Origin: UBA1413 sp964461455
GTDB lineage: Bacteria > Bacteroidota > Bacteroidia > Bacteroidales > Prolixibacteraceae
Assembly: GCA_964461455.1 (NCBI GenBank)
Contig: CAYWUJ010000001.1
Span: forward strand, 1 to 64,000
Length of the DNA stretch: 64,000 bases
Reading direction: 5' to 3'
Below are positions 43,031 through 51,839 of this stretch, piece after piece. How positions within the stretch are numbered: position 1 is the stretch's first letter; each line of letters opens with the position of its first letter. The notes under the pieces are model-generated. The model saw nothing but the letters and a program-made list of their open reading frames with translations. It ran no database searches and was not told where the DNA came from. The translations under genes were made by a program, and so were the position numbers.

Positions 43031-44023
43031 TTAATCCTTGTCTAATTTATACTTAGCAATATCCATCCCGAAATTAAGGCCCATTCCCAGGAGCAGGTCG
43101 TCGAGTTCGGTAAGCGACTTCTTCCCGAAGTTGCGGAACTTCAAAAGGTCGGTACGGTTATACTGTACCAGTTCGCCCAGTGACTCCACATCGGCGGCCT
43201 TCAGACAGTTCAGGGCACGCACCGACAGGTCGAGGTCGACCAGCTTGGTCTTCAGCAACTGACGCATATGAAGCACCTCTTCGTCGAACTCCTCGTTGGC
43301 GAATTTCTCATCCGAATCAATGGTGATCTTCTCGTCAGAGAAAAGCAGGAAATGGTAGATGAGGATCTTGGCAGCCTCCTTGAGGGCATCCTTGGGCTGA
43401 ATGGAACCATCGGTCGAGATTTCCAGAACCAGCTTTTCATAGTCGGTCTTCTGCTCAACACGGAAATTCTCCACGGAGTATTTCACCGTGGTGATGGGGG
43501 TGTAGATCGAATCGATCGGGATCACCCCAAATTCCGCCTCCACCGGTTTATTCTCAGCTGCAGGAATATATCCGCGTCCTTTACTGATGGTCATCTCAAT
43601 GTGAAGCTTCACATCGGGTTCCATCCGGCAAATGACCAGCTTGGGGTTCAGCACCCTGAACCCGGTCATATACTTGTTGATGTCGCCTGCCGTAAACTCT
43701 TCCTGTCCACCGATGGTAATGTTCACCTTCTCAGATTCAACATCTTCACCCTCTCTTTTGAACCGGATCTGCTTCAGGTTGAGAATGATCTCCGTGACAT
43801 CCTCGATAACTCCCTTCACTGTGGAGAATTCATGATCCACACCATCAATCTTGATCGTGGTGATGGCATATCCTTCAAGGGAAGAAAGGAGGATCCTCCT
43901 CAGGGCATTACCGATGGTAATACCGTACCCGGGCTCCAGCGGACGGAATTCAAACTTCCCGTACCTGTCGCCGGATTCAATCATGATAACCTTGTCAGGC
44001 TTTTGGAACGCTAATATTGCCAT
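43031..44023 (-). CDS. rpoA: RNA polymerase alpha subunit
   Basis: 330 residues from the ATG at 44023 (MAILAFQKPDKVIM); an upstream in-frame ATG lies inside rpsD. N-terminal assembly domain (RPLEPGYGITIGNALRRILL, GAAITTIKIDGVDHEFS-like ITTIKIDGVDHEFSTVKGV) and a C-terminal domain (DLDLSVRALNCLKAADVESL, FRNFGKKSLTELDDLL) that contacts UP elements and activators. Sits between rpsD and rplQ as usual. Confidence 0.97.
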   Translation of the reverse strand: MAILAFQKPDKVIMIESGDRYGKFEFRPLEPGYGITIGNALRRILLSSLEGYAITTIKIDGVDHEFSTVKGVIEDVTEIILNLKQIRFKREGEDVESEKVNITIGGQEEFTAGDINKYMTGFRVLNPKLVICRMEPDVKLHIEMTISKGRGYIPAAENKPVEAEFGVIPIDSIYTPITTVKYSVENFRVEQKTDYEKLVLEISTDGSIQPKDALKEAAKILIYHFLLFSDEKITIDSDEKFANEEFDEEVLHMRQLLKTKLVDLDLSVRALNCLKAADVESLGELVQYNRTDLLKFRNFGKKSLTELDDLLLGMGLNFGMDIAKYKLDKD

Positions 44024-44042
44024 AATTACCTCACGTAAAAAA

Positions 44043-44651
44043 TTATTTTGAATACAACTCAACGATGAGCTGTTCTTTAATATTCTCCGGAATCTCATCC
44101 CGTTCGGGACGGTTGATGAATTTGCCGGCCATCTGGGTTTCGTCCCATTCGAGCCATCCATAACGTGAATGTCTGCGGGATGTCAGTGCCTCATTGATGA
44201 TCTCCAGCGATTTTGATTTCTCGCGTACGCCCACCAGGTCCCCCGGTTTCAGGAGATAGGAAGGAATATTGACCACTTCGCCGTTGACCACGACATGCCG
44301 GTGGGTCACCAGCTGACGGGCGCCAGCCCGTGATTTGGCCACGCCCAACCGGAAAATCACATTATCGAGCCGTGACTCCAGTAACTGCAGCAATACATCA
44401 CCGGTTTTCCCCGTTGACGCTGCGGCCTTCTGGAAAAGCCCCCGGAACTGACGCTCCAGCAACCCGTAGGTATACTTGGCCTTCTGCTTCTCCTTCAGCT
44501 GTGTACCATATTCCGATTTTTTTCTTCTTTTGGCATTCAGCCCGTGCATCCCCGGAGGATAGTTCTTGTGCTCAAAAGCCTTGTCCGGTCCGAAAATAGG
44601 CTCGCCAAATTTCCTTGCAATTCTTGATTTTGCTGCTCTGTATCTTGCCAT
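44043..44651 (-). CDS. rpsD: Ribosomal protein uS4
   Basis: 202 residues. A primary 16S rRNA binder that starts assembly of the 30S body. S4 RNA-binding domain RLDNVIFRLGVAKSRAGARQ, then HRHVVVNGEVVNIPSYLLKP. It contains no cysteine, so it is the zinc-free form. In E. coli uS4 represses the alpha operon; no matching leader was recognised here. Confidence 0.97.
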   Translation of the reverse strand: MARYRAAKSRIARKFGEPIFGPDKAFEHKNYPPGMHGLNAKRRKKSEYGTQLKEKQKAKYTYGLLERQFRGLFQKAAASTGKTGDVLLQLLESRLDNVIFRLGVAKSRAGARQLVTHRHVVVNGEVVNIPSYLLKPGDLVGVREKSKSLEIINEALTSRRHSRYGWLEWDETQMAGKFINRPERDEIPENIKEQLIVELYSK

Positions 44652-44669
44652 TACCTGATTGTTTTTATA

Positions 44670-45059
44670 TTAAACACGTCTTCTTTTGGGAGCCCTGCAC
44701 CCATTATGGGGCAGCGGGGTGACATCCATGATCTCGGTCACCTGAATCCCGGTGTTGGAGATGGCCCTGATGGCAGACTCCCTGCCGTTCCCCGGTCCCT
44801 TCACAAAGGCTTTCACCTTGCGCAGGCCCAGATCAAAGGCAGTCTTGGCGCATTCCTCGGCAGCTACCTGTGCAGCATAGGGCGTGTTCTTCTTCGACCC
44901 CCTGAAGCCTTTCTTACCCGCCGATGACCAGCTGATCACCTCGCCGTTCATATTGGTCAGCGTAACAATGATATTGTTGAAAGAGGAGTGTACATGAGCC
45001 ATGCCGTTGGGTTCCACCACAACAACTCTCTTCTTGCTCGTTCCAGTCTTTTTTGCCAT
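44670..45059 (-). CDS. rpsK: Ribosomal protein uS11
   Basis: 129 residues. Platform protein of the 30S subunit. Family motifs: AHVHSSFNNIIVTLTNMNGE, SSAGKKGFRGSKKNTPYAAQ and the C-terminal PLPHNGCRAPKRRRV. Between rpsM and rpsD. Confidence 0.97.
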   Translation of the reverse strand: MAKKTGTSKKRVVVVEPNGMAHVHSSFNNIIVTLTNMNGEVISWSSAGKKGFRGSKKNTPYAAQVAAEECAKTAFDLGLRKVKAFVKGPGNGRESAIRAISNTGIQVTEIMDVTPLPHNGCRAPKRRRV

Positions 45060-45070
45060 ATCCGAATTAC

Positions 45071-45448
45071 TTATTTAGTGGCTTTTTTCTTGTTAGCAAC
45101 AGTTTTCTTCTTTCCCTTGCGGGTGCGTGCATTATTCTTGGTCGACTGGCCCCGCACGGGCAGACCAATACGGTGGCGGATGCCCCGGTAACAGCCGATA
45201 TCCATTAACCGTTTGATATTCAACTGAACTTCGGAACGAAGCTCACCCTCTACCTTGAAACCATCGGTAATGATCTGGCGAACACTCCCAAACTGATCAT
45301 CATTCCACTCCTGAACCTTCAGGTCCTTGTCCACCCCGGCTTTGGCCAGTATGGCTATGGAAGCACTGCGGCCTATGCCGTAAATGTATGTAAGGGCGAT
45401 TTCTCCCCGCTTATTATCTGGAATATCAACACCTACTAAACGTGCCAT
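45071..45448 (-). CDS. rpsM: Ribosomal protein uS13
   Basis: 125 residues. Head protein contacting the P-site tRNA and 50S bridges. Opens MARLVGVDIPDNKRGEIALT, with YRGIRHRIGLPVRGQSTKNN and a basic KGKKKTVANKKKATK tail. Follows rpmJ. Confidence 0.97.
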   Translation of the reverse strand: MARLVGVDIPDNKRGEIALTYIYGIGRSASIAILAKAGVDKDLKVQEWNDDQFGSVRQIITDGFKVEGELRSEVQLNIKRLMDIGCYRGIRHRIGLPVRGQSTKNNARTRKGKKKTVANKKKATK

Positions 45449-45472
45449 AATCTCTTTTTTGTTTTTTTATTA

Positions 45473-45589
45473 TTATCCTTGACGTTGTTTGAACTTGGGG
45501 TTCTTTTTGTTAATCACAAACAGCCGCCCTTTTCTGCGTACAATCTTGCACTCGGCGCTGCGCTTTTTTATGGAAGTCCTCGTTTTCAT
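45473..45589 (-). CDS. rpmJ: Ribosomal protein bL36, zinc-free type
   Basis: 38 residues: MKTRTSIKKRSAECK, IVRRKGRLFVINKK, NPKFKQRQG. Only one cysteine remains, against three plus a histidine in the zinc-binding form, so this is the C-minus type usual in Bacteroidota. It is 11 bp after infA. Confidence 0.93.
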   Translation of the reverse strand: MKTRTSIKKRSAECKIVRRKGRLFVINKKNPKFKQRQG

Positions 45590-45600
45590 TATGCAATTCT

Positions 45601-45822
45601 TTAATTTTTATATCTGAAAGTTATTCTCCCTTTGGTCAGGTCGTATGGTGACATCTCCACCTTGACTTTATCGCCGGGAAGGATCTTGATATAATGCATC
45701 CTCATTTTCCCGGAGATATGTGCTGTTATGACATGCCCGTTCTCCAGTTCAACCCTGAACATCGCATTCGATAAAGCTTCGATGATCGTTCCGTCTTGTT
45801 CTATGGATGGCGTTTTTGCCAT
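45601..45822 (-). CDS. infA: Translation initiation factor IF-1
   Basis: 73 residues. One OB fold (IEQDGTIIEALSNAMFRVEL, HISGKMRMHYIKILPGDKVK, YDLTKGRITFRYK). It occupies the ribosomal A site during initiation. In most Bacteroidota, map lies between secY and infA; here only 82 bp separate them and no gene fits. Confidence 0.96.
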   Translation of the reverse strand: MAKTPSIEQDGTIIEALSNAMFRVELENGHVITAHISGKMRMHYIKILPGDKVKVEMSPYDLTKGRITFRYKN

Positions 45823-45904
45823 AAAATTCTTTTTCTTTTAAATTGTCAAGTTCTTTGTGAACATATCCTCTTTGCCGTCACACCGGAAGAATCCATGACC
45901 CGAA

Positions 45905-47251
45905 TCAGTACATCGATTGTCCGCCGCCGGTACGCCCCTTAATACGACCCGACTTCATCAGTCCGTCATAATGGCGCATGAGCAGGTGACTTTCGATCTG
46001 CTGTAAGGTATCGAGAATAACTCCTACCAGAATCAACAGGGATGTTCCGCCGTAAAAATAGGCAAACTGGGTGTTAATTCCGATAAGCATGGCAAAAGCA
46101 GGAAGGATGGTGACGATCCCCAAAAAGATGGACCCGGGGAAGGTAATCCTCGACATCACCGTATCGAGAAATTCCACCGTTTTCTTTCCGGGTTTCACTC
46201 CGGGGATAAACCCACCGTTCTTCTTCATATCCTCTGCCATCTGTACCGGGTTAACGGTAATGGCAGTATAAAAATAGGTAAACGCAATCACGAGGAGGAA
46301 CTGGGTGGTGTTGTACCAGAAACCTGTGGGATTAGCGAAAGCAGCGGCGAAATTGCCCATCGTATCCGAGTTGCCGAAACCCGCCAGGGTGATCGGCACA
46401 AACATGATGGCCTGGGCAAAAATAATGGGCATAACGCCGGCAGCATTCACCTTCAGGGGAATATACTGTCGTACGCCACCGTACTGTTTGTTGCCTACAA
46501 TCCTCTTGGCGTACTGTACGGGAATTCTCCGGGTTCCCTGAACCAGGAGAATGGTACCCACAAATACGAAGAAGAGCAGAACAAACTCCACCAGGAACAT
46601 GACCAGACCTCCGCCCTGCTGGCTGATCCTTGAGGCGAATTCCGCAAAGACCGAGAAGGGGAGCCGGGCGATGATACCAATCATGATGATCAGGGAGATT
46701 CCGTTTCCGATTCCCTTATCCGTAATTCTTTCACCGAGCCACATGACGAACATGGAGCCGGCAGTGAGCATAATGGTCGAACTGATCTGGAAGAGGGTTC
46801 CGCCGCCACCGGCAAAGGCCGATTCAGGCAACTGGTAAGTCAAACTGGCCAGATAAGCAGGAGCCTGGAAGACCAGAATCAAAACCGTAAGGTACCGGGT
46901 GATCTGGTTGATCTTGCGCCGTCCTGATTCCCCCTCTTTCTGCAACCTCTGGAAATAGGGAACCGCGATGCCCAACAGCTGGATCACAATAGATGCCGAA
47001 ATGTAAGGCATGATCCCCAGCGCAAAAATCGAAGCGTTGGAAAAAGCACCCCCTGAGAACATATCCAACAACCCGAGCAATCCGTCCTGCGTCTTGTTTT
47101 GTAATGCGACAAGCTGCGCCGGATCAATCCCGGGAAGCGAAACAAAGGACCCCAAACGGTAGATCATCAGGAAGAAGAGGGTGATGCCCAGCCTCGACCG
47201 CAGGTCTTCAATCTTATAGATATTCTTAAGGGTTTCTATAAATCGTTTCAT
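45905..47251 (-). CDS. secY: Preprotein translocase subunit SecY
   Basis: 448 residues, ten membrane helices. Channel of the Sec translocon. Visible: an N-terminal KNIYKIEDLRSRLGITLFFL, plug-region GGAFSNASIFALGIMPYISA, and the C-terminal LLMRHYDGLMKSGRIKGRTG. Its partner SecE is not in the window. Follows rplO by 6 bp. Confidence 0.97.
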   Translation of the reverse strand: MKRFIETLKNIYKIEDLRSRLGITLFFLMIYRLGSFVSLPGIDPAQLVALQNKTQDGLLGLLDMFSGGAFSNASIFALGIMPYISASIVIQLLGIAVPYFQRLQKEGESGRRKINQITRYLTVLILVFQAPAYLASLTYQLPESAFAGGGGTLFQISSTIMLTAGSMFVMWLGERITDKGIGNGISLIIMIGIIARLPFSVFAEFASRISQQGGGLVMFLVEFVLLFFVFVGTILLVQGTRRIPVQYAKRIVGNKQYGGVRQYIPLKVNAAGVMPIIFAQAIMFVPITLAGFGNSDTMGNFAAAFANPTGFWYNTTQFLLVIAFTYFYTAITVNPVQMAEDMKKNGGFIPGVKPGKKTVEFLDTVMSRITFPGSIFLGIVTILPAFAMLIGINTQFAYFYGGTSLLILVGVILDTLQQIESHLLMRHYDGLMKSGRIKGRTGGGQSMY

Positions 47252-47257
47252 TACCGT

Positions 47258-47704
47258 TTAGAGTATTTCAGTTGTTCCTTCCAGTTTTTCGATGGCTTCT
47301 TTTGCGCTTTGTGAGAAAGCATGGGCCTTGACGGTGAGCTTGGCGCCCAGCGTTCCGTTACCGAGGATTTTCACCTTGTCGTTCTTGGAAATGACTCCCG
47401 CGGCAATCAGCGCCTCGATGTCAATGACCGGGGTGTTGAGCCGCTCTGCGAGCTGTTGCAACACTTCGAGATTAATAGCCTTGTATTCCACACGGTTGCG
47501 GTTCTTGAATCCCGATTTGGGAACCACCCGCTGAAGGGGCATCTGGCCGCCCTCAAAACCGATTTTCCGGGAATACCCCGACCTTGACTTTGCACCTTTA
47601 TGACCGCGTGTGGAGGTTCCGCCCCATCCCGAGCCCTGTCCCCTGCCAACCCGTTTGTTGTCAGCGGTCGAACCCTGTGCCGGTTTTATCTTGCTTAAAT
47701 CCAT
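47258..47704 (-). CDS. rplO: Ribosomal protein uL15
   Basis: 148 residues. Late assembly protein of the 50S. Glycine/arginine-rich N-terminus (GRGQGSGWGGTSTRGHKGAK) and the compact domain with EALIAAGVISKNDKVKILGN. Between rpmD and secY. Confidence 0.97.
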   Translation of the reverse strand: MDLSKIKPAQGSTADNKRVGRGQGSGWGGTSTRGHKGAKSRSGYSRKIGFEGGQMPLQRVVPKSGFKNRNRVEYKAINLEVLQQLAERLNTPVIDIEALIAAGVISKNDKVKILGNGTLGAKLTVKAHAFSQSAKEAIEKLEGTTEIL

Positions 47705-47725
47705 AATAGTATTCGTATTTCCAGA

Positions 47726-47908
47726 TTATTTTACTTCCTCAACAGTCAGCAAATGTCGAAGCTTTGTCACCATCCCCAAAATTTCGGGGGAATCGTTGTG
47801 CTCTACGGTCTGCAGCCTCTTGCGCAGTCCGAGCGATGCCAGAATAGCCTTCTGGTGTTTCGTGGTACCAATGGCACTCCTGACCTGGGTAATTCTTATC
47901 CTTGCCAT
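47726..47908 (-). CDS. rpmD: Ribosomal protein uL30
   Basis: 60 residues, the bacterial size. MARIRITQVRSAIGTTKHQK, then LASLGLRKRLQTVEHNDSPE. It is in its standard place between rpsE and rplO. Confidence 0.95.
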   Translation of the reverse strand: MARIRITQVRSAIGTTKHQKAILASLGLRKRLQTVEHNDSPEILGMVTKLRHLLTVEEVK

Positions 47909-47914
47909 AACTGT

Positions 47915-48430
47915 TTATCCTTTAAATACTTTTTCCATGGTGACTCCGCGCTGTTGTGACACGGTATAGGCATCCCTGAGTTCCATCAGGGCTTCCATCG
48001 TAGCCTTCACCAGGTTGTGAGGGTTGGAAGATCCCTGTGATTTAGCCAGGATGTCATGAATTCCCACACTTTCAAGGACGGCACGCATAGCACCCCCGGC
48101 CTTCACACCGGTCCCCGAGCGGGCAGGGCGCAGCAGTACCTTGGCACCGCCGAACTTGGCCACCTGCTCATGAGGGATGGTCCCCTTGATCACCGGGACC
48201 TTTACCAGGTTCTTTTTGGCAGCATCCACACCCTTGGCAATGGCAGCCGTTACTTCACTGGCTTTTCCCAGGCCCCAGCCGACGACGCCGTTCTCATTCC
48301 CCACCACTACAATGGCGGAAAAACTGAAGGTTCGTCCTCCTTTGGTCACCTTGGTCACACGGTTGATGGCTACCAACCTGTCTTTAAGATCCAGGTCACT
48401 CGTCTTGATATTTCTGATATTCACTGCCAT
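47915..48430 (-). CDS. rpsE: Ribosomal protein uS5
   Basis: 171 residues. Decoding-fidelity protein. Double-stranded RNA-binding N-domain (LVAINRVTKVTKGGRTFSFS) followed by VGWGLGKASEVTAAIAKGVD and PARSGTGVKAGGAMRAVLES. Confidence 0.97.
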   Translation of the reverse strand: MAVNIRNIKTSDLDLKDRLVAINRVTKVTKGGRTFSFSAIVVVGNENGVVGWGLGKASEVTAAIAKGVDAAKKNLVKVPVIKGTIPHEQVAKFGGAKVLLRPARSGTGVKAGGAMRAVLESVGIHDILAKSQGSSNPHNLVKATMEALMELRDAYTVSQQRGVTMEKVFKG

Positions 48431-48435
48431 AGTTG

Positions 48436-48792
48436 TTAGAATTTAAGGCCACCTTCACGGGCAGCATCGGCCAGTTGTTTTACTCTTCCATGATACAGAT
48501 AACCACCGCGGTCAAAAACCACGTCGGTAATTCCGGCAGCCAGGGCCTTCTCAGCCACCAGCTTTCCCACCATCGCTGCTTTCTCGGTCTTGGTGCCCGT
48601 GGCTGCGGCAATCTCCTTTGCAAGGGAGGATACGGCCAGAAGGGTAACCCCCTGGACGTCGTCGATCAGCTGAACACCGATCTGTTTGTTGCTGCGGTAT
48701 ACCGACATCCGCGGACGGTCGGAAACCCCCGACACAATCTTCCGGATACGCTTCCTGATCCTGTAACGTCTTTCTATCTTAGTCAGAGACAT
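48436..48792 (-). CDS. rplR: Ribosomal protein uL18
   Basis: 118 residues. 5S rRNA-binding protein. MSLTKIERRYRIRKRIRKIV, RPRMSVYRSNKQIGVQLIDD and the C-terminal FDRGGYLYHGRVKQLADAAR. Five bp before rpsE. Confidence 0.97.
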   Translation of the reverse strand: MSLTKIERRYRIRKRIRKIVSGVSDRPRMSVYRSNKQIGVQLIDDVQGVTLLAVSSLAKEIAAATGTKTEKAAMVGKLVAEKALAAGITDVVFDRGGYLYHGRVKQLADAAREGGLKF

Positions 48793-48808
48793 AATTCTTC
48801 AGATTTTA

Positions 48809-49369
48809 CTATTTAACACCAGCGGCTTTACCAGCCTTGCGTCTGAGCTGTTCGCCCACAAACTTAATCCCCTTGCCTTTGTAAGGTTCAGGCTCCCTGA
48901 ACGACCTGATTTTGGCGGCAATCTGGCCGATCAGCTGTTTGTCAATCGACTTAAGCGTAATCAACGGATTTCCGCGCTTTTCAGTTTTGGCTTCCAGGGT
49001 AATCTCCGGAGGCAGCTGAAGGTATGTATGGTGGGAAAACCCCAGCACGAGGTCCAACACATTGTTGGGAAGCTGTTCAACTCTGTATCCTACACCAACC
49101 AGTTCCAGCTTGATTTCGTAACCCTTGGTCACCCCGGTTACCATGTTGTTCACCAGCGACCTGTATAAGCCGTGCATGGAGCGGTTCGTCTTGTTGTCAT
49201 CGGGGCGGGAAAACAGAAGGGAGGAACCCTCCTGGGTCACCGTGATCACCTTGTCAACCTGCTGGGAAAGCGTTCCCAGAGGTCCCTTGACGGTAATGGT
49301 GTTGTCGTCGCCGATCTTCACCGTTACTCCTGCCGGTATTTCTATGGGTAATTTACCTATCCTTGACAT
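48809..49369 (-). CDS. rplF: Ribosomal protein uL6
   Basis: 186 residues from the ATG at 49369 (MSRIGKLPIEIPAGV); an in-frame ATG upstream lies in the end of rpsH. Two repeated domains; C-terminal REPEPYKGKGIKFVGEQLRR contacts the factor-binding region. Confidence 0.97.
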   Translation of the reverse strand: MSRIGKLPIEIPAGVTVKIGDDNTITVKGPLGTLSQQVDKVITVTQEGSSLLFSRPDDNKTNRSMHGLYRSLVNNMVTGVTKGYEIKLELVGVGYRVEQLPNNVLDLVLGFSHHTYLQLPPEITLEAKTEKRGNPLITLKSIDKQLIGQIAAKIRSFREPEPYKGKGIKFVGEQLRRKAGKAAGVK

Positions 49370-49382
49370 CGTATTCCTCCTA

Positions 49383-49790
49383 TTAATATACGTAACACAA
49401 TACTTCACCACCCACTTTCAGCTCACGCGCTTCCTTGTCGGTGATGACACCTTTCGATGTAGAAATGATGGCAATACCCAGTCCGTTAAGTACGCGCGGT
49501 ATGTTCTCGGAATCGCAGTAGTTGCGGAGTCCCGGACGGCTTACCCTCTCCAGGGCTTTGATGGCCGATACCTTGGTTTCAGGATGGTATTTCAATGCAA
49601 TCTTGATACTTCCCTGGAAGTTGACCTCCTCCTCGAACTTGTAGTTGAGAATATATCCCTTTTCCTTCAGGATACGGGTCATTTCCTTCTTGATGTTGGA
49701 TGCAGGAATATCGACCACCCTGTGGTTAGCCCTGATGGCATTCCGCAACCGGGTCAGATAGTCTGCTATCGGATCTGTAACTTTACTCAT
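49383..49790 (-). CDS. rpsH: Ribosomal protein uS8
   Basis: 135 residues. Central-domain 16S binder. TDPIADYLTRLRNAIRANHR, SRPGLRNYCDSENIPRVLNG and the usual C-terminal GIAIISTSKGVITDKEAREL. In E. coli uS8 represses the spc operon. Confidence 0.97.
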   Translation of the reverse strand: MSKVTDPIADYLTRLRNAIRANHRVVDIPASNIKKEMTRILKEKGYILNYKFEEEVNFQGSIKIALKYHPETKVSAIKALERVSRPGLRNYCDSENIPRVLNGLGIAIISTSKGVITDKEARELKVGGEVLCYVY

Positions 49791-49811
49791 TTTATTTAAC
49801 TCTTTTACCTG

Positions 49812-50081
49812 TTACCAACTTGCTTTCTTAACTCCGGGAATCAAACCTTCGGAAGCCATTTCACGGAAGTTGATCCTGCTGATTCCGAACTGGCGCATGT
49901 ATCCTTTCGGGCGGCCGGTCAGTTTGCAGCGGTTATGCAACCTCACGCGTGAGGAGTTCTTCGGCAGCTTCTGCAAACCGACGAAATCACCTTCGGCTTT
50001 GAGTTGGGCTCTCTTCTCGCTGTATTTTGCATAAAGCGCTGCACGTTTGACTTCGCGTGCTTTCAACGACTCTTTAGCCAT
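49812..50081 (-). CDS. rpsN: Ribosomal protein uS14, zinc-free type
   Basis: 89 residues with a single cysteine and no CxxC pairs: the long C-minus form. MAKESLKAREVKRAALYAKY, then RVRLHNRCKLTGRPKGYMRQ and FGISRINFREMASEGLIPG. Confidence 0.96.
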   Translation of the reverse strand: MAKESLKAREVKRAALYAKYSEKRAQLKAEGDFVGLQKLPKNSSRVRLHNRCKLTGRPKGYMRQFGISRINFREMASEGLIPGVKKASW

Positions 50082-50084
50082 AAC

Positions 50085-50642
50085 TTAATTCTTTTTGACG
50101 TTTTTGAATGGTAAACCTATCTCTTTCAGCAACGCAAAACCTTCTTCATCGGTGTTGGCTGTAGTCACGAAAGTGATGTTCATCCCGTTGATCTTATTCA
50201 CCTTATCGATATTGATTTCGGGGAAGATGATCTGTTCGGGTACGCCAAGGGTATAGTTACCCTGGCCATCCATCTTGCTTTCAATGCCGCGGAAATCGCG
50301 GATCCGGGGCAGGGCCACCGAAATCAAACGGTCGAGAAATTCGTACATTTGGTCGCGACGCAATGTCACACGCACGCCAATGGGCATTTTCTTCCTTAGT
50401 TTGAAGTTGGAGATGTCTTTTTTCGACTTGGTCTGGACGGCTTTCTGACCAGAGATCATGGTCATCTCTTCAGTGGCCACTTCAATGATCTTCTTGTCGG
50501 CTATCGTTGAGCCGACACCCTGGTTAAGCACTATCTTTTCCAGCCGCGGTACCTGCATCACCGACTTGTAGCTAAACTCCTTCATCAGGGCAGGTATAAT
50601 CTCTTCCTTGTATTTTGTTTCAAGGGTGGGTGTGTAAGCCAT
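50085..50642 (-). CDS. rplE: Ribosomal protein uL5
   Basis: 185 residues. Binds 5S rRNA and bridges to the 30S head. MQVPRLEKIVLNQGVGSTIA, MPIGVRVTLRRDQMYEFLDR, and INGMNITFVTTANTDEEGFA. The start overlaps the rplX stop by one base. Confidence 0.97.
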   Translation of the reverse strand: MAYTPTLETKYKEEIIPALMKEFSYKSVMQVPRLEKIVLNQGVGSTIADKKIIEVATEEMTMISGQKAVQTKSKKDISNFKLRKKMPIGVRVTLRRDQMYEFLDRLISVALPRIRDFRGIESKMDGQGNYTLGVPEQIIFPEINIDKVNKINGMNITFVTTANTDEEGFALLKEIGLPFKNVKKN

Positions 50643-50965
50643 TACTTAATCTCCTCTCCAGATTTTTTGGAATAACGAACTAATTTACCGTTTTCATTCA
50701 GCTTGCGGCCGATGCGGGTGGGTGTTCCGGTTTTCGGATCAACCAGCATGAGGTTCGAGATGTGCACGGGGGCTTCTTTCTCGATGATTCCTCCCTGGGG
50801 ATGCTCGGTATTGGGCTTGGTATGCTTCTTGATCATATTCACGCCCTCAACGATCGCTCTCTCGGTCTTGCGGTTCACCTGCAATATGCGGCCTTTGCTT
50901 CCTGCGTAATCGCCGGAAATGACGACAACCATGTCGCCCTTCCTGATATGTAACTTTTTCTGCAT
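50642..50965 (-). CDS. rplX: Ribosomal protein uL24
   Basis: 107 residues. Assembly initiator of the 50S with a KOW motif (KGDMVVVISGDYAGSKGRIL). PNTEHPQGGIIEKEAPVHIS is typical of the family. Confidence 0.96.
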   Translation of the reverse strand: MQKKLHIRKGDMVVVISGDYAGSKGRILQVNRKTERAIVEGVNMIKKHTKPNTEHPQGGIIEKEAPVHISNLMLVDPKTGTPTRIGRKLNENGKLVRYSKKSGEEIK

Positions 50966-50983
50966 GGTTTTCTGTTTTGCGGA

Positions 50984-51349
50984 TTATAGAACTTCGGGAG
51001 CCAGTGAAATAATCTTCATATTGAGGTCGCGCAACTCACGGGCCACAGGTCCGAAAATACGGGTTCCCCTCATCTCACCGGCATTATTCAACAGAACAAC
51101 TGCATTGTCATCAAAGCGGATGTAAGATCCGTCGGGACGACGCACTTCCTTCTTGGTACGAACCACGATCGCTCTTGAAACTGACCCCTTCTTGACGTCG
51201 GCACCGGGAATGGCGCTCTTAACGGCCACAACGATGGTGTCGCCAAGGGAGGCGTAATGCTTGCGGGTACCGCCCAGAACACGGATGCAAAGAACCTCCT
51301 TCGCACCACTGTTATCTGCTACTATACATCTTGTTTCCTGCTGTATCAT
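50984..51349 (-). CDS. rplN: Ribosomal protein uL14
   Basis: 121 residues. MIQQETRCIVADNSGAKEVL, KGSVSRAIVVRTKKEVRRPD, IRFDDNAVVLLNNAGEMRGT. Contacts the 16S rRNA in an inter-subunit bridge. Two bp after rpsQ. Confidence 0.97.
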   Translation of the reverse strand: MIQQETRCIVADNSGAKEVLCIRVLGGTRKHYASLGDTIVVAVKSAIPGADVKKGSVSRAIVVRTKKEVRRPDGSYIRFDDNAVVLLNNAGEMRGTRIFGPVARELRDLNMKIISLAPEVL

Positions 51350-51351
51350 GA

Positions 51352-51618
51352 TTACTTGGCTCTTTCAATGATTTCAACTAATCTCCAACATTTCTGCTTG
51401 CTCAGCGGCCGTGTTTCCATGATCCGCACAGTATCACCGATGTTGCAGGCGTTGTTGTCGTCGTGCGCATAGAACTTGGTGGTTTTGTTCACGAACTTGC
51501 CATAAATCGGATGTTTGAACTTCCTCTTTTCGGCCACCACGATGGTTTTATCCATCTTGTTGCTCACCACCACGCCGATACGCTCTTTTCTCAGATTTCT
51601 ATCTTTATTCTCTTCCAT
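51352..51618 (-). CDS. rpsQ: Ribosomal protein uS17
   Basis: 88 residues. OB-fold 16S binder: RKERIGVVVSNKMDKTIVVA, FYAHDDNNACNIGDTVRIME, TRPLSKQKCWRLVEIIERAK. Confidence 0.96.
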   Translation of the reverse strand: MEENKDRNLRKERIGVVVSNKMDKTIVVAEKRKFKHPIYGKFVNKTTKFYAHDDNNACNIGDTVRIMETRPLSKQKCWRLVEIIERAK

Positions 51619-51636
51619 TGCTGCATTAATGTGTTG

Positions 51637-51831
51637 TTAAACTTCCCTGCTGCGAAGAATAGTCTTCATCCTGGCAATGTTCCTTCGCGATTCGCGGATC
51701 TTCATCGGATTGTCGAGCGGCGACACGCTGTGGTTCAATCTCAGACGAACAAGATTCTCCTGTTCGGTTTGCAAACGCTCCAATATCTCCTTGCTTGTAA
51801 GCTCTCTTATTTCAGACGTTTTCATACTCAT
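51637..51831 (-). CDS. rpmC: Ribosomal protein uL29
   Basis: 64 residues, a two-helix protein at the peptide exit rim. KTSEIRELTSKEILERLQTE, then NPMKIRESRRNIARMKTIL. Start could be the ATG at 51825 instead. Confidence 0.95.
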   Translation of the reverse strand: MSMKTSEIRELTSKEILERLQTEQENLVRLRLNHSVSPLDNPMKIRESRRNIARMKTILRSREV

Positions 51832-51839
51832 TTCTCCTA

